Positions 26,242 to 31,648 of a stretch of 31,648 nucleotides of DNA are shown one piece after another. Location: NCBI RefSeq assembly GCF_001557325.1, contig NZ_LSJS01000185.1, positions 1-31,648 on the forward strand, given 5' to 3'. Position 1 is the first letter of the stretch, and each line of letters opens with the position of its first letter. The notes beneath the pieces were generated by a model. The model worked only from the letters and a program-made list of their open reading frames with translations. It did not search any database and was not told the DNA's origin. The translations under genes and the position numbers were made by a program. Source of the DNA: Erythrobacter donghaensis. Its GTDB lineage: Bacteria; Pseudomonadota; Alphaproteobacteria; Sphingomonadales; Sphingomonadaceae.

Positions 26242-27180
26242 GTGACGACCATTCTTCACCGCCCCCGCAGCCTCGCGCTGCTCGCCTTGCTGGGCGCCGC
26301 GACCGCCTCGGGCCTTGCCGCCCAGACCCAGCCCCAGCCCCAGCCGCGCCCCCTGCCCTCGCCGACGATCAGCGAGCAGGACGGGGTCAGCACCACCACC
26401 GTCTACGGCGCGCTGCCGCCGCTGTCCGAGATGGAAGAGGGCCCGCGCGTCTCGGGCATCATCTCGGCGCGCAAGGGTTCGCGCCTCCAGATCACCACCG
26501 ATAGCGGCGCCGTGGAGCTGGTGACGCTCCACCCTGACACAGAGATCCGCACCCGCGGCGGGTTCCTTGGCATCGGCAACAAGACCCTCGACCAGAACGC
26601 GCTGATCAACGGCCTCACCGTGATCGTGAAGACCTCGCGCTATGGCGAAGGCCTCGTGGCGAACGAAGTGCGCTTCACCGCCGACGATCGCCAGATCGCC
26701 GCCATGATCCGCGCAGGCACCCAGCAGCAGTTCGGCGAGCAGGGCGCGGCGATCCAGGCCAACGCCGCCGCCACCGAAGCGCTGCGCGGCCGGCTCGGCG
26801 ATATCGACAAGTACAACCTCAAGAGCACCACCAACGTCTATTTCGACACCGGCAAGGCGGTGATCTCGCCCGCAGCCAAGGCCGAGCTGTGCGCGGCCGC
26901 GCAGCAGGCCGGGCAGAACGAGAACTCGCTGATGCTGGTGCTGGGCTACACCGATTCGACCGGCTCGGAGGAAGTGAACCAGGCGCTCTCGGAAAAGCGC
27001 GCCGCGGCGGTGGTCAACTACCTCCAGCAGGTGTGCAAGTGGAAGCCCTACCGCATGCTCACCCCGACCGGCATGGCGACCGCTGACCCCGCTGCCGACA
27101 ACACCACCGCCGCCGGCCGCGCGCAGAACCGCCGCGTCTCGGTCAACGTGCTGGTGAGCAAGGCGCTCGACGGGCAGTAA
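26242..27180 (+). CDS. OmpA family protein
   Basis: A 312-residue exported protein whose C-terminal OmpA domain (about 195-305) binds peptidoglycan. Key pieces are VYFDTGKAVISPAAKAEL, GYTDSTGSEEVNQALSEKRA (D238) and GRAQNRRVSV (R297/R298). Cys217 and Cys265 could form a disulfide. The N-terminus is a signal peptide (LALLALLGAATASGLAA). The middle (67-147) reads as a small beta domain, RVSGIISARKGSRLQITT, and a linker. I chose GTG 26242 because AGGAG (26227-26231) lies 10 bases upstream and the signal peptide starts there. It likely tethers the outer membrane to the cell wall. Confidence 0.88.
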   Translation: MTTILHRPRSLALLALLGAATASGLAAQTQPQPQPRPLPSPTISEQDGVSTTTVYGALPPLSEMEEGPRVSGIISARKGSRLQITTDSGAVELVTLHPDTEIRTRGGFLGIGNKTLDQNALINGLTVIVKTSRYGEGLVANEVRFTADDRQIAAMIRAGTQQQFGEQGAAIQANAAATEALRGRLGDIDKYNLKSTTNVYFDTGKAVISPAAKAELCAAAQQAGQNENSLMLVLGYTDSTGSEEVNQALSEKRAAAVVNYLQQVCKWKPYRMLTPTGMATADPAADNTTAAGRAQNRRVSVNVLVSKALDGQ

Positions 27181-27206
27181 GCCTTTCGCTGCAAACGAAC
27201 TACAGG

Positions 27207-27234
27207 GAAGGGCGGGCCGCGAGGCTCGCCCTTC
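27207..27234. terminator. Likely shared terminator between ompA-like gene and uvrC
   Basis: Stem GAAGGGCGGGCC (27207-27218), GNRA-type loop GCGA, GGCTCGCCCTTC (27223-27234), with one G-U pair in twelve. It lies in the 56-bp gap between two convergent stops. The T-tract is poor on both strands, so efficiency is uncertain, but position and stem strength favour a bidirectional terminator. Confidence 0.65.
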
Positions 27235-27236
27235 TG

Positions 27237-29198
27237 CTATCCGCCCGCGTGGTAGAAATCGAAGACCTTGCGCGCGACCGTGGCGCTGACGCCAGGGGCG
27301 CGTTGCAGGTCTTCGAGCGCGGCGGCGCGCACCTTGCTCGCGGTGCCGAAATGCAGCAGCAGCGCGCGCTTTCGGGCCGGGCCGATGCCGGGGATCTCGT
27401 CCAGCGGGCTCGCGGTGATCGCCTTCGAACGCTTCGCCCGGTGCGCGCCGATGACATAGCGGTGCACCTCGTCGCGCAGGTTCTGCAGGTGAAACAGTAG
27501 CGGCGAGTTCACGGGCAGCACCTTCTCGCGCCCGTCGGGGAAGTGGAACACCTCGCGGCCCTCGCGCCCGTGATGCGGCCCCTTGGCGATGCCGATCACC
27601 GCGACGTCATCAGCGATGCCGATGTCCTCGAGCACGCGCATGACGCTGGATAACTGCCCCTTGCCGCCGTCGATCAGGATGAGGTCGGGGAGCGTCGTCT
27701 CGTGCCCGCCGGGCTTGGCCTCGGGGTTCTCCTCCCCTTCGGCGAAGTTGCGGAAGCGCCGCGTCATGACCTCGCGCATCATGGCGAAGTCGTCGTTTGT
27801 CTGCGCCTCGCGGATGTTGAACTTGCGGTACTGGTTCTTCTCGAAGCCCTCCGGCCCGGCGACGATCATCGCCCCCACGGCCTTCGCCCCCTGGATATGG
27901 CTGTTGTCATAGACCTCGATCCGCTGCGGGGGCGCGTCGAGCTCCAGAAACTCGGCCATTTCGCGGTTGAGCTTTGCCTTGGTGCCGGTCTCCGCCAGCC
28001 GCCGCTCGAGCGCTTCGACGGCATTCCTCTGCGCCTGCGCCATCAGCTTGCGCCGGTCGCCGCGCTCGGGGACCGAGAGCCGCACCTTGCGCCCCGCCAG
28101 CTCGGACAGTGTCGCCTCGATCAGCTCGGCTTCCGGCAATTCGCGATCGACCAGAATGGTCGGCGGCGGGGGCACTTCCTCGTAGAATTGCAGCATCACG
28201 TCGGCGAGCACCTGCGCCTCGTCCACGTCCGCCGTGTGGCGCGGGAAGAGCGCGCGGTGGCCCCAGTTCTGTCCGCCGCGGATGAAGAAGGACTGGACGC
28301 TCATGTGCCCGTTCTTGGCCGCCAGCGCGAAGACATCGGCGTCGCCCAGACCCTGCGCATTGATCGCCTGGCTCCCCTGGATGAAGGTCGCCGCGCGCAG
28401 CCGGTCGCGCAGCATCGCCGCTGTCTCGAAATCGAGGTTGGCCGCAGCCTCGGCCATCTGCCGCTCCAGATCGGCCTGCACCGCGCCGGACTTGCCCGAG
28501 AGGAAATCCTTCGCCTGCCGCACCAGCGCGTCATAGCCCGGCTCGTCGATCCGCCCCACGCAAGGCGCCGAGCACCGCTTGATCTGGTAGAGCAGGCACG
28601 GCCGGTCGCGGTTGTTGAAGAAGCTGTCGGTGCAGGAGCGCAGCAGGAACAGCTTCTGCAGCGCGTTCAGCGTGGTATTCACACTTCCCGCGCTGGCAAA
28701 CGGCCCGTAGTAATTGCCCTTGGCCCGCCGCGCCCCGCGATGCTTCTGGATGCGCGGGTAAGCGTGGTCGGCGCGCAGCAGGATGAAGGGGAAGCTCTTG
28801 TCGTCGCGCAGCAGCACGTTGAAGGGCGGGCGGAAGCGCTTGATGAGTTGCGCTTCCAGCAGCAGCGCCTCGGCCTCGGAATTGGTGATGACGATTTCCA
28901 TGCTGCGCGTCTGGCTGACCATGCGCTGGAGCCGACCCGAAAGCTGGGCGATCTGGGTGTAGTTCGCCACCCGCGCCTTCAGCGAGCGCGCCTTGCCGAC
29001 ATACAGCACCTCGCCCCGGGCATCGAGCATGCGGTAGACCCCGGGGACGGGCTTCAGCACCTTCACCGTCTCGCGGATCGCCCGCACCCCGCCCTCGAGA
29101 TCGGGCTGGGCGCTGGCGACGGTATAGGCGGCGCGCTCCTCGTTGAAGCGCTCCGCGCCGCGCGGATCGTGGGGGGTGCCTGCGGGGGTTCGGGCCAT
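27237..29198 (-). CDS. uvrC: Excinuclease ABC subunit C
   Basis: UvrC makes the two incisions around damaged DNA in nucleotide excision repair after UvrA/UvrB loading. The 653-residue protein has the GIY-YIG nuclease (VPGVYRMLDARGEVLYVGKA, about 51-70) and a Cys-rich segment CLLYQIKRCSAPCVG. The UVR motif, which meets UvrB, is at about 242-270. The RNase H-like domain has IEVYDNSHIQG and LILIDGGKGQ, and the C-terminal double helix-hairpin-helix is LDEIPGIGPARK. I chose ATG 29198 (MARTPAGTPH); a TTG at 29234 lies in frame but less likely. An N-terminal extension of about 45 residues precedes GIY-YIG. It diverges from the BaiN-type gene. Confidence 0.97.
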   Translation of the reverse strand: MARTPAGTPHDPRGAERFNEERAAYTVASAQPDLEGGVRAIRETVKVLKPVPGVYRMLDARGEVLYVGKARSLKARVANYTQIAQLSGRLQRMVSQTRSMEIVITNSEAEALLLEAQLIKRFRPPFNVLLRDDKSFPFILLRADHAYPRIQKHRGARRAKGNYYGPFASAGSVNTTLNALQKLFLLRSCTDSFFNNRDRPCLLYQIKRCSAPCVGRIDEPGYDALVRQAKDFLSGKSGAVQADLERQMAEAAANLDFETAAMLRDRLRAATFIQGSQAINAQGLGDADVFALAAKNGHMSVQSFFIRGGQNWGHRALFPRHTADVDEAQVLADVMLQFYEEVPPPPTILVDRELPEAELIEATLSELAGRKVRLSVPERGDRRKLMAQAQRNAVEALERRLAETGTKAKLNREMAEFLELDAPPQRIEVYDNSHIQGAKAVGAMIVAGPEGFEKNQYRKFNIREAQTNDDFAMMREVMTRRFRNFAEGEENPEAKPGGHETTLPDLILIDGGKGQLSSVMRVLEDIGIADDVAVIGIAKGPHHGREGREVFHFPDGREKVLPVNSPLLFHLQNLRDEVHRYVIGAHRAKRSKAITASPLDEIPGIGPARKRALLLHFGTASKVRAAALEDLQRAPGVSATVARKVFDFYHAGG

Positions 29199-29222
29199 GG
29201 GGGTCAGATAGGGACTGCGGGG

Positions 29223-29239
29223 GGCGATTGGCAATCGCC
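29223..29239. promoter_or_regulatory. 17-bp palindrome in the uvrC/baiN-type divergent promoter
   Basis: GGCGATTG-G-CAATCGCC has perfect 8-bp arms and a single central base. It lies 25 bp upstream of the uvrC ATG and 40 bp upstream of the flavoprotein ATG. It does not match the alphaproteobacterial LexA pattern GTTC-N7-GTTC. A regulator of both genes could bind here; none is known. Confidence 0.45.
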
Positions 29240-29278
29240 GCGGCGCCCCCTATCGGCAAGTTCGTGGAACAGAGCCCC

Positions 29279-30472
29279 ATGGAACACAGCGACGTCATCA
29301 TCCTCGGCGCGGGCGCGGCCGGGCTGTTTGCCGCCGGGCAAGCAGGGCAGCGAGGCCTGCGCGTCGCGCTGCTGGAAAATGCCGAGGCTCCCGGCAAGAA
29401 AATCCTGATCTCGGGCGGCGGGCGCTGCAACTTCACCAATCTCGGGGCGGGGCCTGCCAACTACCTCTCGGCCAACCCCCATTTCGCCAAGAGCGCCCTT
29501 GCCCGCTACACCTCGGCGGATTTCATCGCGCTGGTCGAGCGGCACGGCATCGCGTGGCACGAGAAGACGCTGGGGCAGCTGTTCTGCGACGGTTCGGCCA
29601 AACAGATCGTGACGATGCTGCTCGACGAATGCCCGCCCGACAAGGTGACTCTCACCTGCGGGGTCGATGTGGCCGAGGTCGCGCGGGGTGAGGACGGACG
29701 CTTCACCGTCACCGCCGCCGATGGCCGCGCGTGGGCCGCGCCCGCGCTGGTGATCGCCACCGGCGGGCCCTCGATCCCGACGATGGGCGCGAGCGATTTC
29801 GCCTACCGGCTGGCGCGGCAATTCGGCCTCAAGGTGGTCGAGCCCCGCCCTGCCCTCGTGCCGCTGACGCTGGGGGGCGAGGACGCGCTGTTCCGCGAAC
29901 TGTCCGGCGTCGCCGCGCCGGTGCTGGCGCGCGCCGGGAAGGCCGAATTCGCCGAGGCGGCGCTGTTCACCCACAAGGGGCTATCCGGCCCGGCGATCCT
30001 GCAAGTCTCCTCCTACTGGCGGCATGGCGAGCCGGTGGGGATCACCTTCCTCCCCGAGGCCGCGACCGATTGGCTGCTGGAGGCCAAGCGCGACCGCTCC
30101 CGCGCATCCTTGCGCACGCTGCTGCGGGAGCGCCTGCCGGATCGCCTCGCCGACGCGCTGGCCGACCGGCTCGGGCTGGAGCGCGAACTCGGCAACCTCG
30201 GCGACAAGGATTTGCGCGCCGCGCAGGCTAGGCTCGCCGACTGGCGCTTCGCCCCGAACGGCACCGAGGGCTATGCCAAGGCCGAGGTTACCGCAGGCGG
30301 CATCGCCACGGCGGAGCTATCGAGCCGCACGATGGAAGCGGCGAAGGTTCCCGGCCTCTACGCCATCGGCGAGGCGGTCGACGTCACCGGCTGGCTCGGC
30401 GGCTACAACTTCCAGTGGGCCTGGGCGAGCGGCCATGCCTGCGCCGAGGCGCTGGCGGCCGCTCGCGCCTAG
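29279..30472 (+). CDS. BaiN/RdsA-family FAD-dependent oxidoreductase (HI0933-like)
   Basis: A 397-residue flavoprotein of the HI0933/BaiN family. The N-terminal FAD motif GAGAAGL (10-16), the family signature GGGRCNFTN (47-55), LFTHKGLSGPAILQ (near 240) and the C-terminal GLYAIGEAVDVTGWLGGYNFQWAWASG are all present. It probably reduces a small molecule with NAD(P)H; in gut clostridia a member acts on bile acids, but that should not be assumed here. I chose ATG 29279; a TTG at 29228 is in frame but lengthens the N-terminus before the FAD motif. Ends in CTAG shared with the receptor gene. Divergent from uvrC. Confidence 0.9.
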   Translation: MEHSDVIILGAGAAGLFAAGQAGQRGLRVALLENAEAPGKKILISGGGRCNFTNLGAGPANYLSANPHFAKSALARYTSADFIALVERHGIAWHEKTLGQLFCDGSAKQIVTMLLDECPPDKVTLTCGVDVAEVARGEDGRFTVTAADGRAWAAPALVIATGGPSIPTMGASDFAYRLARQFGLKVVEPRPALVPLTLGGEDALFRELSGVAAPVLARAGKAEFAEAALFTHKGLSGPAILQVSSYWRHGEPVGITFLPEAATDWLLEAKRDRSRASLRTLLRERLPDRLADALADRLGLERELGNLGDKDLRAAQARLADWRFAPNGTEGYAKAEVTAGGIATAELSSRTMEAAKVPGLYAIGEAVDVTGWLGGYNFQWAWASGHACAEALAAARA

Positions 30473-31648
30473 AACAACTTCCGCAGGTCGATCCCGAGGT
30501 AGAGCCCCAGCGGGTCGATGACGAAGGCGTTGTAATTGACCGGCGTGATGCCCGCCCCGTCACGCACCCGGCGCTGCGCGTCGAAGACGTTGTCGGCCAC
30601 GAAGCTGACGCGGAAGTCCTTGAGGAAGCCCTCGTTCTTCCCCGTCACCTCGCCCATGTTGGCGAAGACGCGCAGGTTGAAGGTGACGATGTCGTCGAAG
30701 AACAGGTCGTTTGCGGCAACCGTGCCGTCGAGCCGGGTCTCGCCAGTGTAGACCCCCGACAGGCGGAAGCCCACGCCCTTGCCGAACAGGCCCGCCTCGA
30801 GGCGGCTCGAATGGCGCGGCTGGCCGAAGGCACTGGTCGCCTCGCCATCGAGCTGGTCGAGCGGATCGAGACCGGGCGCGACCAGGATCTCGTTGGCGAG
30901 CTCGATCGTGTGGGTCAGGTTGAAGAAGTAGCGCCAGCCTTGGAAATTGCGGCCGCCCAGCGGGTTGAAGGCCGGGCCGCCCGCAGGCGCGCCGCCCGCC
31001 GGTGCGCCGCCAGCAGGAGCGCCGCCCGCCGGAGCCCCGCCAGCCGGCGGTGCGGCGGCGCAGAAGCGGTCCTTGAACCGGGCGATGGCTTCGGGCGGAA
31101 GCGTGCCGTCGGGCAGTCGCGAACGGTCGAGCGCCAGTTTGATGAAGGCGGGATCGATGCCCGGAAGATCGGCCGAGACATCCTCGCCGCGCTCGATCTT
31201 GCCGATCAGCTCGCGGACAGCGGCCTCGCCGTCCGGCCCGCAGGCACGTTCGCGGAAGGCGGCGAGTTGCGGCGGCAGAGCGGGCGCAGCCCCGCCACCG
31301 GGCGCACGGCCACTGGGAACAACATCCAACCTTGACGGATCGAAGCTGCAAACGCGGGTGCGGAAGCTGGCGAGCTGCGCCGGATCGACCTTGCCGTCCG
31401 CCCCGCGTAGCCGCGCAAGCATCGGGGCGAGGCGCTGGGGATCGACCCCCGGATATTGCGCGGAGATGTCCGCCCCGCTGTCGATCGCGGCGACCAGCTG
31501 TTCGAGGAAGGCCTGCCCGTCATCGGCGCACAGCCGCGCGCGGAAGGCCATGAACTGCTGGCGCTGCTCGGCGCTGGGCGCGAAACCGCCCGCAGGAGGC
31601 GTGCCGCCCGGGCCGGGCTGGGGCGCGGGCGCGGGACCGGTGGTGGGG
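30469..31648 (-). CDS. TonB-dependent receptor, C-terminal part with cysteine-bracketed repeats (5' cut by window)
   Basis: The frame stays open past the window edge, so this is the C-terminal 392 or so residues of a larger outer-membrane receptor. The last 180 residues are barrel strands (RYFFNLTHTIEL, GVGFRLSGVYTG, FLKDFRVSFVADNVFD). They end in GLYLGIDLRKLF, a C-terminal Phe signal for barrel assembly. Before them lie two repeat units of a sequence with FRxRxC at each end. Each unit has two Cys exactly 60 residues apart (codons at 31528 and 31348, and at 31240 and 31060). A Pro-Ala-Gly-Gly linker joins the units to the barrel. The insert would lie outside the cell in a loop. Its role and ligand are unknown. 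Confidence 0.8.
   Translation of the reverse strand, partial: PTTGPAPAPQPGPGGTPPAGGFAPSAEQRQQFMAFRARLCADDGQAFLEQLVAAIDSGADISAQYPGVDPQRLAPMLARLRGADGKVDPAQLASFRTRVCSFDPSRLDVVPSGRAPGGGAAPALPPQLAAFRERACGPDGEAAVRELIGKIERGEDVSADLPGIDPAFIKLALDRSRLPDGTLPPEAIARFKDRFCAAAPPAGGAPAGGAPAGGAPAGGAPAGGPAFNPLGGRNFQGWRYFFNLTHTIELANEILVAPGLDPLDQLDGEATSAFGQPRHSSRLEAGLFGKGVGFRLSGVYTGETRLDGTVAANDLFFDDIVTFNLRVFANMGEVTGKNEGFLKDFRVSFVADNVFDAQRRVRDGAGITPVNYNAFVIDPLGLYLGIDLRKLF
30974..31048 (-). repeat. Five-copy 15-bp tandem repeat encoding Ala-Pro-Ala-Gly-Gly
   Basis: Five units of 15 bp, imperfect at third codon positions, with GCGCCGCCCGCCGGT as a representative forward-strand unit. They encode repeated A-P-A-G-G between the cysteine repeats and the barrel of the TonB-dependent receptor. 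The synonymous differences between units suggest the array is old and kept for length or flexibility. In-frame copy changes would only alter linker length. Confidence 0.85.

Noticed and set aside
29263..29285. LexA-like pair of GAAC words near the flavoprotein start
   Set aside because: Spacing is 11 bases, not the 7 of the alphaproteobacterial SOS box.
27702..29408. Long plus-strand open frame opposite uvrC
   Set aside because: Shadow of the conserved UvrC frame; no motif or ribosome-binding site.

Overview
The window is high-GC DNA packed with genes on both strands, of the kind found in an alphaproteobacterium. The combination of a CobS-type AAA+ ATPase, a zinc-finger J-protein with BolA, short-form HisG in a hisG-hisD-nusB-thiL run, a K+-independent H+-pyrophosphatase, a carotenoid-cleavage-type dioxygenase and a TonB-dependent receptor suggests Sphingomonadales, probably an Erythrobacter/Porphyrobacter-like genus. 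The genus is an inference from gene content and protein style. I found no tRNA, rRNA, CRISPR array, insertion sequence or phage gene.

Layout. Positions 1-884 hold two overlapping small hotdog thioesterases. Positions 881-4096 (minus) hold a class A penicillin-binding protein and CobS. Positions 4182-7687 form a small detoxification-type locus: a GST-cupin operon diverges from a TetR-family regulator, followed by an MpaB/DUF2236-type oxygenase and a second GST. Two matching palindromic operators lie in the divergent promoter and a degenerate third sits at the oxygenase start. Positions 7684-9772 hold a J-domain protein, a DUF6445-like oxygenase (minus), then BolA and a Nudix hydrolase. CobS, J-protein and BolA are normally close together in alphaproteobacteria, so the detoxification locus looks inserted between them.

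Positions 9823-11525 are a coupled SDR-epoxide hydrolase pair, facing a DUF2332 protein. Positions 12656-15964 are the overlapping hisG-hisD-nusB-thiL operon; thiL probably begins at a CTG codon. hppA (16150-18306) has its own promoter region and a strong terminator. Positions 18487-21468 hold a GNAT acyltransferase translationally coupled to a JmjC-type cupin oxygenase, then an acyl-CoA thioesterase II. Positions 21611-24091 are a divergent pair, a tandem universal stress protein and a carotenoid-oxygenase-family enzyme, that share an FNR-type box. A secreted DUF885 metallopeptidase (24224-26050) and an OmpA-family protein (26242-27180) follow. uvrC (minus) then diverges from a BaiN-type flavoprotein around a 17-bp palindrome.

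The window ends in the C-terminal part of a TonB-dependent receptor (minus). It carries an unusual insert of cysteine-bracketed repeats and an Ala-Pro-Gly-Gly linker.

The most interesting items are the TetR operator set with regulator and target genes that may be leaderless, the repeat-bearing receptor, the FNR-type site spaced for two divergent promoters, and the CTG start of thiL. Intergenic gaps never exceed 200 bp. Four convergent gene pairs share a 4-bp stop-codon overlap (CTAG or CTAA).
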